DNA from: Mytilus trossulus | Lineage: Eukaryota; Mollusca; Bivalvia; Mytilida; Mytilidae | DNA length: 64,000 nucleotides | Assembly (NCBI RefSeq): GCF_036588685.1 | Contig: NC_086374.1 | Location: 91,196,059 to 91,260,058 of the forward strand | Direction: 5' to 3' | Shown here: one piece after another, positions 45,701-57,850 of the stretch | Layout: every line of letters begins with the position of its first letter | How positions within the stretch are numbered: position 1 is the stretch's first letter | Made by a program: the position numbers and the translations under genes | Notes under the pieces: generated by a model | Told to the model about the DNA's origin: nothing | The model's input: the letters and a program-made list of their open reading frames with translations, nothing else | The model's database searches: none

Positions 45701-48700
45701 CGTCAGTCTTCTTTGACTATTAATTAATGACGTTAAAATACTAAATCCCCGGGATGTGTTTTAGTTGATTTTAGTCTCTGATGCATGTTTTTTTTTTTTT
45801 TATTAATTGGTTTTGGCTTTTAAAACTAGTTGTCAGTAACTGCGAGTACTCTCAAATCGTATTTTCTTGTTAATTCGACCTGTTGATACTGTTTATAATG
45901 CTTTTTTGTTATTTGTTTTATTTATATGGATCTTGTCTGTACATCAGCTTTGATTATTTGTAATATCTTCAATTTGTCACTTATTCCTACGGCTCCATTT
46001 GTATAAACTTCAAGATTATAATCATTTTTTTAAAAACGGTTTTTTTCGAAAGTGAATTTTGATTGGTTAAATATTTCTCAGTGATGTCCTGCCATGGCTT
46101 TGTTTGAATTTGTACGTTAGCTTTTTGGTCATGAATGGTTGTCTCTAATATTTAATTAACTGTGCATTTGTATTCAGATATCGCAGATCAAGTTTATTCG
46201 TTCATTGTGTAATCATACGTTTTTTGATTGAGTTAAGTCTGCCAATTGATATTTTATCGTATGTTTTTCTATGTTGTGATGTTATGCTATTGTTTCAGAA
46301 AAAGGGAGAAGGTTTGGATCCATTTAAACGTTTAATCCCGCTGCAAATGTTTGCACCTGTCCAAGAATCTGATGTACATTAGTTGTCGTTTGTTTATGTA
46401 ATATATACGTGTTTCTCGTTTCTCGTTTTGTTTATATAGATTAGACCGTTGGTTTTCCCGTTTGAATGGTTTTATACTAGTAATTTTGGGGCCCTTTATA
46501 GCTTGTTGTTCGGTGTGAGCCAAGGCTCCGTGTTGAAGGCCGTACTTTAACCTATAATGGTTTACTTTTTAAATTGTTATTTTGATGGAGAGTTGTCTCA
46601 TTGGCACTCACACCACATCTTCTTATATCTATATAGAAAAATATGTCAATTTTAATACACGTAAACTTAACTGATAAACTCGTGATTATACTTCATCCAT
46701 CAACACCAAATGATATATAAAAAAAAGTGTTTTTGGTTTTTTTTTACCAAAGAGTCATTAGAACTGAGAAAAGGAGACCAATAACTGTTTATAGCATGTA
46801 TATAATTATAATTGTCGACTTTTTCTCGTGTTTGTTTCTCGAGGTTTGTTTTGTATATGTATTTGCCATGACAAAAAATGCTTGTTTTCTGTTTTGCAAA
46901 TAAAGATATAAATTAAACTCCCTTTTGTCACACTTTTGCTAGTTATTTATTACCTTAAATTTTTGTTACTTAGGTACAATAACTTTTTTTTCTATAATGA
47001 ATTAGGGAATGTGTAAATAGCAAAACCAGAAACCAAGAAACCAGAAATCAGAAACCAGAAACCAGAAACAAGAAACAAAAAATATAAAAAATATGTAATG
47101 TTGAATATTATTTTTTTAATAACTAAATATAATTGATATAATATAATTACACATTTATATTAAACTGATAAGGACTGTTCTTTTTTTTTTTTTTCTATGT
47201 AGCTGAAAACCTTATCAGATGAAACAAAACTTATATACAAAAAAGTGTCAGTTCAGTGTTGGACTGCATACTTAACTTGTTACATTGAAAGGATGACATT
47301 GATTATAGATGTTTTAATATTGTTTTATATTCTGGCTGTAAACATATCTTTCAAGTGGCATTTTGAGTACAAATTGTGTCATGTTATTTAATCATTTAGA
47401 TAAATAGTGATCAGAATACCACAAGTGAAATTGGAAAAAAAAATCAGTTACACTGTTCATAGTTTCTATGTAAAAATGAGTAAAAAAAGAATAAACAGTC
47501 TGTTGATTCAAGGGGATACATTTGCACCATTCGAACCATTCTTAATATTACAAAACAAAAATGTTTAGGCCAGGGATACCTGATGAGGATAGGCTTAGAT
47601 CTACATGGCCATAACAGAAACAACTCTTATAGTATTAAGAACACAGTCCCGGCTCTATGTTTCTTTTCTAAAAATACACACACAATAATTATACTACAAG
47701 CAAGTGTTTCTTAAAAAAGTATAAAAATAAAAGCCGAAAAAATGAATTCCAAAACAAGAAATATTTGTCATACATTGAGTATACCAGCTCTTAATTACTC
47801 TAAATCTATGCACATAATACTTTGTAAATGAAATTAATTTCGAAGGATACTGGATTGGTCCTGGGCCTATTTGATTTAAATATAGGGTAGTGATTCAAAA
47901 AAACAGATTAGTTATTTTCTTGGGGTAAAAATGTATAATATTTATGTAGTAGAATTAAGAATGGAAATCTACATACCTTTCACTGCATCAGCATAGGTCT
48001 TCTTCAGGAAAACTTTTTTAGACATAGTTCCTAAATTTTAAGTTTGGTTCGACTGGTTGAACAGATGATTATGAGATTTACTTATTAAAACAATGAAAAA
48101 AGGAAAGAAAGGAAATCATAAATCAAATTCAGAGGTGATATTTTCTTAAACTTTATAATTGTTTTACATCAGCAACCCTTTACTATAGTAAACACACTTT
48201 TAAAAGATCTATAAAAAATGTCAACCTTTCAACACAAATAAAAATCTGTACCAAGTTATGTTTGTGGTCTAACACTGAACTGACACTTTATAATTGTTTT
48301 ACATCAGCAACCCTTTACTATAAAGTAAACACACGATTAAAACATCTATAAACAATGTCAACCTTTCAACACAATTAAAAATCCAACACTGAACTGACAC
48401 TTTTTTGTATATAATTAAGTTTTATTACAATTGATAAGGTTTTCAGCTACAGCAGGTGCATAAAGATCAGAGTTCTTATCAGTTATACATGTGTATTTAT
48501 ATCAGGTCAATTATAATTAGTTATTAGAAACATATTCAATATTAGATAATTTTTAATTTCTTGTTTCTTGTTTCTTGTTTCTGATTTCTGGTTTCTTAGT
48601 TTCTGGTTTTGCTATTTACACATTCCCAATGAATTACATGCATACGAACATTTAAAAACAAATGCTTTGGTATGACGCATCTGTTTTACGTTATCTTTTC

Positions 48701-51413
48701 AGGGTGGAGCCGAGAAGTGTGAGATATGCCAGAAGTCGGTGTATGCAGCAGAAAGAATTGAAGCTGGAAATAAACCATTTCATAAATTATGTTTTAAGTG
48801 CAGCGATTGTAAAATGTCTTTAAAGTAAGTCACATACCAGTCTTCAAACTAAGCCCAAGAATTTGCATCAAAATGATGTTGAATAAAAAGTGAACTTATC
48901 TCCTGCACCACTTAGAAAACACAATATTTTCAAATTAAACTGTCACATCAATTATATTATGTTAGTTCACAGATGCCACATGGTTTCTTTCTCAATTCAT
49001 AGGTGACAATTACAAGAAGAGATTAAAATAAATACACAATACCAATCAAGAAATGTATCTTTTTTTTCTTATATATATGTGATTTTGATTTTTTTACAAA
49101 ATTTAATTTTTTCAATAAATTGCAAGATCAAAATATTAAAAAAAAAACATATTTAAAAATAATTGGGTTTTCAAATTAATCTTAAAAGTCAGGATAAATA
49201 ACATCAAGAACAATTCCAAAAAAAAGATTAATTAAACACCAAAAATTAGGAAAAATGGGGGAGGGTCAACCCCATAAGTGCCTGTGCATTTTCCCTAAAC
49301 TTTAAAAGTTTAACAATTTTGTGTTTTAAACATCTGTTTGTTGTAATAATATCAGTCGCCTTATCAGTTTGAAATGACAGATTTATAGCACTACTTAACC
49401 ATTTTATAATTGAGAGAAGATATGAAATTTTCACTTTCTTGTGCATGGATGTTGGACTGATACTATACTATACAGTATATTTATAGATACATCATTTGTT
49501 CATTAGGATTTTTGAGTTCTACGGATAAGAAATTGTGATCGCTTCTCTATCACACTGAAAGATTGTATTCCGAATTATAACGCATAAAAAGGGCAACATT
49601 AGAATAACCTGGAAAGAAAAAATACAGAAAGCACACACAGATCGAGCAGAAGAATAACCTGCATGAATAACTTACTATTATCATATACTTAGACTAAATA
49701 ACATATGATTTTTAATGAATGTATGATAAAAGCATTAAATTAACGTAAATTTTTCTCCATTGTTGAAGCATATGATAAAAAGATCATAACATGTAATTTT
49801 TCATATCGCATGTATTAAAAGCCCTCGGTCAATATATCACCCCTCGATCCATGCAGCTCTTGGACTGATATTGAACCTAAGAGCTGATAATACATGCGAT
49901 ATGAAAAATGCCATGTAATAATCTGATATTATAGAATAGCAAGAGGCTATTTTTTCTGGTCAGTAAGCCAAACATTTTCATCATGGCATTGACTTACTGA
50001 CTACGTTATAATTATACATTCCATTATCGTTTTTTAATATGTTGCATTAACAATTCACTTTGTGTAATGCACTAGATTAGTAACTTCTTTATCACAGAAA
50101 TAACCACGATAAGCATGTAAATGACAGAATTGGCTCGTCATCATTTTCTAAAAATTATTGTCACACATTTTTCAGGTATCTTTTCATTGTATTATGCTGA
50201 TAACGAAAGGCATTGATATGAAAGATATACTATACTAAGCATGCATCTTTTGTATTTCAAAATATTAACATCAAAAGGCAATACGCTATTTAAAGAAAAT
50301 CCCATATCTTAAAAGTAATGAAATTTATTGAAACAAACATAGATAGTTATTACCTATACTACTATTATAAGCAAAAATTAAGAGTAAAGAAAGATCTTTA
50401 GAGGCGGATTTATGGAGCTTTATTTATGGTTAATCTAAACTCAAGGATAAAGGGGGCAGTGTCACTACTTTTTCAAAATGATGGGCCAATATCTGATCTG
50501 TAATGTAAAATTAAGAATGGAAATGGGGAATGTATCAAAGAGACAACAACCCGACCATATATAGAGAAAACAACAGCAGAAGGTCACCAACAGGTCTTCA
50601 ATGTAACGAGAAATTCCCGCACCCGGAAGCGTCCTTTAGCTGGCCCCTAAACAAATATATACTAGTATACTATACACCCTTGCCTAAGTGACGTGTATAA
50701 GATGTTAAATTAAGACGTCTGAATTTATGCGAGTCGCAACATTTGGTAAACACCAAAGTATGGTCTCATCTCCAAAACAACAACAAATCTTTTATGAACT
50801 TTAATTTATACATACAAATGTTCGTTTTATATCTTACCTTTATGAAAACTATTCATTTGAGTACGCTTTGAATGCATAGTCTATACAGTTAATAGTTTAG
50901 AGTTAGATACAAGAAATCAGAATTCGAATATTTTCATGAATTACAAAAGCGTTGGACACTATTTGTATGATTTGTGTTAGCTTTTAATTTTGCAATTTGG
51001 TAAGGGACTTTCCGTTTTGAAGTTTCTTTGAGTTCGGTATTTTTGTTATTTTTACTTTTTATTCACAGAGGTCCATTACTATCTAGCCTTTTAGAATGTT
51101 GTATAACAATATAAAAACAATAATAGTCGTTCAAAAAATCTAAATCCTGTACACATGAGGCTAGCCTGAGCTTTAGAAGCTTACGTCAACTGCGTAATCG
51201 TTATTGGGAATCTTTTCAACTTCTCTTTTTTTATACTTACAGTTTGAACAAATTATAAACAAGCACATGGCATATTGTATTGGAACGTTTTCAACTTTGT
51301 TTTTCTTTACTTGCAGTTTGAACAATTATAAACAAGCACATGGAATATTGTATTGTACCAAACATTTCCAGGAACATGTGGTATCTAAAAATACTCAAAC
51401 ACCAGTGTTGTGA
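42753..51413 (+). CDS. 77-residue single-LIM-domain protein, three exons
   Basis: Exons 42753-42767 (ATG, MPPKF, donor GTGAGT), 48703-48824 (after TTATCTTTTCAG, donor GTAAGT) and 51317-51413 (after TTACTTGCAG, stop TGA) join in phases 0 and 2. The product is almost wholly one LIM zinc-finger domain with all eight ligands: C11, C14, H32, C35, C38, C41, C59, H62. It ends 15 residues after the last ligand. LIM domains bind proteins, often at the actin cytoskeleton or in transcription complexes. The sequence around [17 protein letters not shown] and CKMSLNLNNYKQ resembles LIM domains of CRIP, LASP and EPLIN-type proteins, so I give no symbol. Intron 1 contains a MULE-like insertion ending 75 bases before exon 2; the acceptor of exon 3 is duplicated. 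Confidence 0.85.
42768..46364. other. LIM gene intron 1, 5' part
   Basis: AT-rich, with short frames only. No exon, repeat family or hairpin that I could match elsewhere in the window. Confidence 0.4.
46365..46625 (-). repeat. GATGTGGTATG repeat, copy in LIM intron 1
   Basis: Near-identical over much of its length to the copy at 16850-17105 (CTGATGTACATTAGTTGTCG, GTGTGAGCCAAGGCTCCGTG, GAGAGTTGTCTCATTGGCAC). Confidence 0.8.
46627..46920 (+). repeat. dispersed repeat shared with 57575-57850
   Basis: Common blocks are AAAATATGTCAATTT, AATAAACTCGTGAT or its near match, CATCAACACCAAATGA, AAAGAGTCATTAGAACTGAG, TATTTGCCATGAC and TTTTGCAAATAAAGA. Divergence is perhaps 20%. Function unknown. Confidence 0.65.
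47977..48025 (-). pseudogene. exon-like segment inside the MULE-like element
   Basis: On the minus strand an ATG (48023-48025) opens [16 protein letters not shown] and runs into a good donor (AAAG|GTATGT) at 47976. No follow-on exon is recognisable to the left. It could be a captured 5' host-gene exon (Pack-MULE style), the first exon of a decayed element gene, or chance. Confidence 0.35.
48145..48380. repeat. 130 bp direct duplication inside the MULE-like element
   Basis: ACTTTATAATTGTTTTACAT, CAGCAACCCTTTACTATA, AGTAAACACAC and ATGTCAACCTTTCAACACAA occur twice, at about 48150-48240 and 48286-48380, each followed by AACACTGAACTGACACT. Confidence 0.75.
48825..51201. other. LIM gene intron 2
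   Basis: Apart from the hairpin at 49789-49917 and a repeat fragment at 50515-50645 (GAATGGAAATGGGGAATGTA, CAAAGAGACAACAACCCGAC; its tip recurs reversed at about 59535-59575) I see nothing. Confidence 0.45.
49789..49917. repeat. inverted repeat with ~29-base arms
   Basis: ACATGTAATTTTTCATATCG then CATGTATTA is inverted as TAATACATG then CGATATGAAAAATGCCATGT. The 70-base loop contains a weaker inner stem, AGCTCTT facing AAGAGCT. Probably a foldback MITE. Confidence 0.65.
51202..51353 (+). repeat. tandem duplication of the 3' splice site of LIM exon 3
   Basis: Two adjacent copies of about 75 bases hold TTTTCAACTT, a pyrimidine tract, TACTTRCAG, TTTGAACAA and ACAAGCACATGG. The first acceptor is at 51241-51242 and the second, used here for the gene model, at 51315-51316. 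The upstream copy has one extra A after TTTGAACA and would read into TAA at 51256-51258. Confidence 0.92.
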
Positions 51414-52439
51414 CGGATCACCATAGAAACAAACAACATATTTTGTGAATGAATGCTGAGCCAAAATTGAAAAAAAAGAGATGCATTTAGTTAAACAGGC
51501 GTATAATATTGTAGTCTTACAGTGTGTGTTTTGTAACACAATGTAGTATTGTTTTGTAAATATTAAATATGATTCACTGTTGCTGTTTTTTATTTGTTGC
51601 ATTTCAAAATGAATTCAGAATTCTGGCTAAAGAGGGGGTATAGTTTTAGCTAACTAATGTGAAGCAAGGAATTTTATGACGAATTCAAAACAAAGACATA
51701 TTTTCCATTAAATTAAGTCCAGACTTGGACAACTGTCATGATTCATTGGAAACAATTGACCAATAAAGCATCTGCCGATTACTGCCACTGATGTGGTCAA
51801 TCATTATGTGTTTACTAACAGCCGATTTAAGAGAAAGAGAAAAAAAAGTTAGCTCCTCAGGGATTAATAGAACTTCTGTGGCAACATTGTAACATGTCAA
51901 TCTTAATAACAAGAGTGCACATTCTGAAATGTCTCACTTTCTTCATTGACCACTGATTGAAATATAGTTTATTGTCCTAAATAAAAAGCTTTTCTTCAAA
52001 TTAATATCACATAAACTTAACATGATCCATGAAATTGAAAATCAAGGTAAGATAAACAATCGGGAATTTCAACGGGGAAATAAATGTACACCTAACAATC
52101 ATTCAATACACTAAATATAGTTAACCTTATGCTTATAGTTTATAGGAAACAGTCTTTACTTTTAAAGCGAAACATTGACTAATGAACCATGACAATGAGG
52201 TCAAGTTCGGATGATACATACCAGACTGACGTAGACACATTACAATCATTCCATACAACAAATAAAGTTGACCCATAGCTTTTAGTTTAAGAAAAACAGA
52301 CCAAAAACACATCTTGAAACTAAACACTGGGCAAGGAAGCGTGAAAATGAGGTCCAAATCAAATAAAACCTACGAGACAGATATCTACATCATAAAATAT
52401 TTCCATACACCAAATAAAGATGGCCTATTAATATAGTGT
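51414..52439. other. 3' flank of the LIM gene
   Basis: Presumed 3' UTR and flank. ATTAAA at about 51562, 150 bases after the stop, could be the polyadenylation signal. Nothing else recognised. Confidence 0.35.
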
Positions 52440-52720
52440 GAGAAAATAAATGGGGAAAGTGTGCGCATGGGACACTTAAATTTGTAATTGCTCTCAGTTT
52501 TTTAGTTTCATGTAAAGAGGCATTACTCTAGAATGGTAAAAGGGGATGCTACCCAAATTCAAACTTAATCTGTGTTATTTCGGGCAAACTATATTTTGAG
52601 AATGGAAACCAATTTTGTGACATACAGAAGAATGTGACATACAGAAAAAGGATGTACAGACGGACAAGGGTATAAATTGATGCCCCTCCACTACAGTGAG
52701 GGCATAAAAGATCAATACAC
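52440..52720. repeat. dispersed repeat fragment shared with 27130-27350
   Basis: Shared blocks are given under the 27130 copy. It ends in CCACTACAGTGAGGGCATAAAAG, immediately before the TTAA MITE. A head similar to this one (ATGGGRCA..TTCATGGGACAC) is seen at 26580-26640. Confidence 0.55.
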
Positions 52721-52726
52721 AAACAC

Positions 52727-53325
52727 TTAAGGTGGTATGGGAGTCTAAAATAAAAATGATAGAATTTGTTCATACTTTGCCAAAACGTAAAATATATTGA
52801 TATATGTTGAAAAATATAATAAAAATGATAGGTCACCCCGCATTTTCTCAAGCTACAGGACGTGACAAAATGACACATTTTGTATGGATTATACAGGAAA
52901 AAACACCATTTTGGGATTAGAAACTAAACAAAATGTTAGAATTGTTAAATACTTAAGGAAAAGATAGCTTTCAGACCATGCTTTGAGAATATCAAAAGAA
53001 AAGATAGGGTCACCATCCATTTCCCCCGGCTAAAATACAAAATAGGAAAATTCCTTGTAGATTCATTCAGAAAATGCACTGTTTTAGAGTTGCCTCCCCT
53101 TCAAATGTCAATGTATTTTTTTTAAAAACAACCGAAAATAATCAACATTTGCAAAAATGTTAATATTTATAAGTTATATTCTTATGAATTGGTTCTTTTA
53201 AATGAAAATTCACATTAAAAAACTACATTCCTGCATCAAATTTTGCTGACTTGATAGAAAATCTGGATCTTTGGTTCTATGTTTTTTACAATCCAAGATG
53301 GAGGAAGACACCCATACCACCTTAA
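52727..53325. mobile_element. TTAA-target MITE, 591 bp
   Basis: TTAA at 52727-52730 and 53322-53325. The termini GGTGGTATGGGAGTCT and, read inward, GGTGGTATGGGTGTCT are inverted repeats. They share the GGTGGTA start with the 32413 element but the interior is unrelated, so it is a different subfamily. Confidence 0.8.
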
Positions 53326-53416
53326 CTTTGACAACTGAACCATGAAAATGAGTTAAAGGACAAAGAACATATGACAGGCGGAATTTTTCATAACATAAGG
53401 CATCTTTATACATAGT

Positions 53417-54148
53417 ACTAGAACACACCCGTGATATCGCGGGTTCGTGACTGATTTAAAGTATATAACTATGCGCAAGCCTTATTTTAGTATTAGTATT
53501 GTCATCTGGTAAATTCATGCCGATTATAAGATACACAGTTTTCTCTGCTTTCAAATCTTTCTGTTTGAACCCGTCGAACTGGAACTTATCAATTATTGGT
53601 AATATTAATTATTTGGAAAACAAAAGGTCCTGGAATGGAGTATTTTTTAATCAACAGCATTGTCCTATATTAGTTATAAATAAAGTTGAATTCTTTGATT
53701 CGCTGTTTTACGTCATGCCCGCTAACAAATTGAAAACTGTACCTATACGCCTTATTTTTAGTCCAGATTTTTAGTATTCGTATTGTTATCTTAGAAAGTC
53801 TTACTGATTAAAATACTACAATAGGTAGTTGACAATTTAGTAGTGTCAACCCTGTGATTATATTAATCCTGAATACACCGTTTGTTGGTGCGCCAGTCAG
53901 ATGCGGAACTTACAGATAAGGTGATAGGTAACAGGTGAATATACTATTGGTATCGGTATCGGACTCGACCCGGAACTTCTTAATTATTGGCAATATTAAT
54001 TACGTGGAAAACAAAAGGGCCTGGAGTGGTGTAATTTTTAATCTACACATTTGTACTATATTAGTTAAATATAAAGTTGAATTCTTTGATTCGTCGTTTT
54101 TACGTGATGACGGCTGACAAATTGGACCTCGTAATTTAAGTATTATAG
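53417..54148 (+). mobile_element. dispersed 0.73 kb repeat (ACTAGAACACACCC family), copy 2 without insert
   Basis: Full-length partner of 10262-11477. It begins ACTAGAACACACCCGTGATA, where a short palindrome ATATCGCGGG follows, and ends AAGTATTATAG. The two internal half-units are visible as at copy 1. Two 60-90 residue frames over it repeat the same peptide in both halves and are not genes. Confidence 0.8.
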
Positions 54149-55614
54149 ATGAAGCAATCAGGTATTCCACCTACTAAAATATAAAGCTTTTAAAAGTTAA
54201 CACTGCAGCAGCAGCAACATCCCTATTCCTATGTCCAGCAAAAATAAACACTTAAGTACATACTACAAATGTATACTTCTTTGCTGGCGAAACATGATGA
54301 CCATATATATATATATATATATAAGAAACAATTACATGTACTTCTAGATGATTGGAGGGTAGTTTTGTAGTGATGTCTGAAGAATACCGGTACAGAAAAA
54401 CCAGTCCTTACAAACTGTGATTAAAACTCAAATATGAACTTTGGTACCAGGACATAACATGAACATTTGTAACCTATTAAAACATAGCACATGTATAATT
54501 TGAACAAAATCTGCAGTTCCCAATGGTATGGTATGTGTTTATCATTATGAAGTATAACTAAAATATGTATGTTGTAATGTAATACAAAAGAAACTTGTTT
54601 TGATCATAAAGGCATTATCTACATCTGATCAATAAACTTCAATGTCTTATTTAAAATTAAAACAAGTATAATTTCATCAATTTAAAATTTTCAATAATTA
54701 CAAATGGAAAATAGTGTTGTTCTTGACAAGAATCCCCATAATTAAATGAGGTTATTTTAGGAACCAGATTTTTTTCAATAATCTTCAAAAAGAGAAACAA
54801 CAAAAAGTCCCATTGATCATGATTGAATTTAAAGTTCAAAACCTTAATTATCTATATTTCATAGGTAGATTTTTAACAATTTTCATAAATTTGGTAAATT
54901 TTAACTTTTACAAAATATTTTCCTCTGAAACTACTGGGTCAAGGTCATTATAGATAAAGATATATGTAAGCAGCAAGAATGTTCAGTAAATTAAGATCTA
55001 CAAACACAACACCAAACACAACTTTGTCATGAAATCATCCGTGTCCTTTGTTTGATATGCACATAGACCAAGGTGAGCGATACAGCCTGTTTAGAACCTC
55101 TAGTTGAAATGACCTTACACATTTTACCTCACATTCTAGAGAGCTTTACTGTATTGTGATAAATATCTGACCCTGAATCATGACAAACAGTTTTAGCAGC
55201 TAGTGCATGTCTTACTTTAAATCAGATGTTTCTTTGCAAAAAACTGATTCACACAATAAACTTAAAAGAAGTTTGTCTTCTGGCCTTTGATTTAAACTGC
55301 AATACATATACTTGCCAGAACTGCTGAATCTTGAAAACAGCCCATTATTAGCTAACTAAGTGCTTAAGCCTTATCCAAGATATTTTGCCACAGGATGCCA
55401 TATACAGAATTGTTAATTATCTTCCAGGTACAGTTAATAACCAGAATGTAAAATCACTATCTTTAAAAACATTTTACAAAAAAATATTTCTTTATAAGAT
55501 GTCTTTTACATGTGCAGGTACTTTTTAGTAACACAAAACCAACCAATAACTTTGTTGATCTTAGGTGGTCAGGAAAGGTAAGCAGATCTTAGGTATTCTG
55601 GCCAGATGTTGCTC
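54149..55614. other. intergenic, nothing recognised except a TA microsatellite
   Basis: A (TA)n tract of about 21 bases at 54303-54323. No exon or matched repeat otherwise. Confidence 0.4.
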
Positions 55615-55770
55615 CACAGTTACCATAGGCGGATTCAGGGGGCCTTGCCCCCCTTTTGTGGAAAAATTTGGTTGATTATATAGGTAATCACTGAATTATG
55701 ACTGGAGCTGGTCATCCCTTAGGTCAGGTAGTGGCCCCCCTTATAAATGGTTCTGGATCCCCCACTAGTT
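55615..55770. mobile_element. small MITE with GGCGGATTCAGG end
   Basis: The left end AGGCGGATTCAGGGGGCC and the right end GGCCCCCCTT...GGATCCCCCACTAG are degenerate inverted repeats enclosing TTGGTTGATTATATAGG. I recall similar short elements across molluscs. A minus-strand 62-residue frame crosses it and is not a gene. Confidence 0.5.
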
Positions 55771-57574
55771 ACTTCTGAGGATATTACAAGGTCATTTTCT
55801 GTGGTTAAGTTTGTGAATTCAAGTTGTTTATAAAGAGTTGTTGTCAGATGATCATAATATATATAATCAATCCTGGTTGTCCCTTTTAAATATGGAAGTC
55901 TCCACAATAGACTTTAAATATTTGATCAGAGTGCCAGAGTTTGACAAATTAAAGGAATCCTGTCACATAATAACTAGTAAAACTACCATTTATTAACCAG
56001 ACTAGGATATTATAAAACAATAGTAAAGACAGTTAATTTTATATCTTTTAATAATGGTTCTTGTCACACCTCCTCCTTTCCATATCATAAAAATTATCTT
56101 CCAAATTTCTTTTATGTTGATAAATTAAACATGTACAGTAAAATAATTCATTAATTAAGTAATTGATATAAAATACTATGGATATCTATCAATTCATTGG
56201 AACTAAATTTCAAGGATTTAAGAGAAATTGTATTTTTGTTGACAATTGATTTTATGGTTTTGACCAATCTGCATTCAGCAAGACCACCAAAATTTTGTTT
56301 TTTTGAAAACTATAATTTCATGGTTCATCCTTACAAGAGAATCTTTGAAAATTAGTGTCCATGAAAATATTGAACCCACAATACACACGTCAAATGTAAT
56401 TATAATACAGCCAGATTACTTTTACAGAAGTTAACCCTTTTTCAATGACCAATATAATAAGCCGTGGTACAGAGTTATTTTGAAATGTGTACATTTACAG
56501 TAAAAGCTTATGATCAGTATATGCAATTATAATTGATTAATGGATAAAAATGATTAAAAAAATGTCAAATGGAAATTAAATGATTAAAACGAAGACTTTA
56601 AGTTAAAAAAAAATGTGATAATAATCCCTGCACTTGTTTGCAATAAAAGAAAAATATGGCAAAAAATTAACAGTAGTCAGTAGTACTGGCATATTATTCA
56701 TTATGGTATTAAATGTACCAGCATTTCAAGTTTCACACTGCATATATAAAGACATTCTTTACGGTAGTTTATAAGAAAAATGGAGGAATAGATAAACTGA
56801 CAAAAGGATGGGCAGACAGATTACTAGATAACAATATTGCTCCCACTCCTAGAGTGGATGTTTTATCAACAAAACATATGTTTTATAAAATGTAAGATAA
56901 TGTTTTGAATACAAAAAACTTTTTAACTTAAGATTCTCAGACACCCACATATAAAAAATTTAACACTAAACAATTTAATTAAACCAAAACAATGATTTTA
57001 TACAATGAACAAATCATTATACCTACAAACATGACAGACAAATAATAATTTAAACTTGAAAGGCACCAATCAACAGCTTTAAGCGTGATATCTGTGGAAA
57101 ATAACATTATTTTTCATGCATTAATTTTTTTCATAATAAACAGTTTATAATACATTGAAACATACTGAGGATTAATAAATTTTCTTTGGTACCAATAGAC
57201 CTCTTTTGAGTTTGTCCTTCACTGGAAAAAACTTGTCAATTAGGCACACCTTTTAATATGATGTCATTAACCAGATAGAGGGGATTGCCTGCTGTTTATC
57301 AAGCGTCTTAGTGATAGTCATCATGCAGGATAAACTAGAAATAATATTTGTTTTGTAGGTACTTAATCACAATTCCCTAATGACAGCAGTGCAGAATTTC
57401 AATTATGAAAATTCAATTTGCTGAATAAACTGTGCTATATAGCATCATAGTTTTCCAACCACATGCTCAACATTGGACACAAAGTGATGATGCCCCGAAA
57501 CGCATGAATAACATTCGGTAAAATTAATTCTTAAACTGTAAAATTAATAAAAATAAAAGAGAAATCTTTCTAAA
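55771..57574. other. intergenic, nothing recognised
   Basis: AT-rich, frames of 60 residues or less, no splice structure. Confidence 0.4.
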
Positions 57575-57850
57575 ATATTATATACAAAAATATGTCAATT
57601 TAAATACACTTAATTTTACTAATAAACTCGTGATAATACTAAATCCATCAACACCAAATGACGTAAAAGCAGTTTTTTCTTTTATTAAAGAGTCATTAGA
57701 ACTGAGGATAGGAAACCAGTAACTGTTTTTATCATATGTATTTTCCTTCTGTTTGTTTTGTCTATGCATTTGCCATGACCAAAATTGTTTTGTTTTTTTG
57801 TCTATGTATTTACCATGACCAAAATAGTTTTTTGGGGTTTTTTTGCAAAT
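57575..57850 (+). repeat. dispersed repeat shared with 46627-46920
   Basis: Blocks as listed for the 46627 copy. It includes an internal duplication of TTTGCCATGACCAAAAT / TTTACCATGACCAAAAT (about 57765-57827). Confidence 0.65.

Larger units (their letters stand above)
47005..48627. mobile_element. MULE-like element, 1.62 kb, 265 bp terminal inverted repeats, 9 bp target duplication
   Basis: The termini GGGAATGTGTAAATAGCAAA extend into inverted repeats of about 265 bp each (47005-47270 and 48375-48627), which include several CCAGAAA/CAAGAAA units. AATGAATTA lies on both sides (46996-47004 and 48628-48636), an exact 9-base target duplication. Long terminal repeats with 9 bp duplications are the hallmark of Mutator-like elements. 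No transposase is present. The interior holds a 130 bp direct duplication and an exon-like segment. Confidence 0.85.

Noticed and set aside
47570..47620. CTGATGAGGATAGG as another hammerhead core
   Set aside because: No GAAA strand or pairing stems at the right distance.
53499..54117. Plus-strand frames of 60-91 residues, also at 11264-11446
   Set aside because: They translate the two half-units of the 0.73 kb dispersed repeat; the same peptide recurs at both loci with stops elsewhere.
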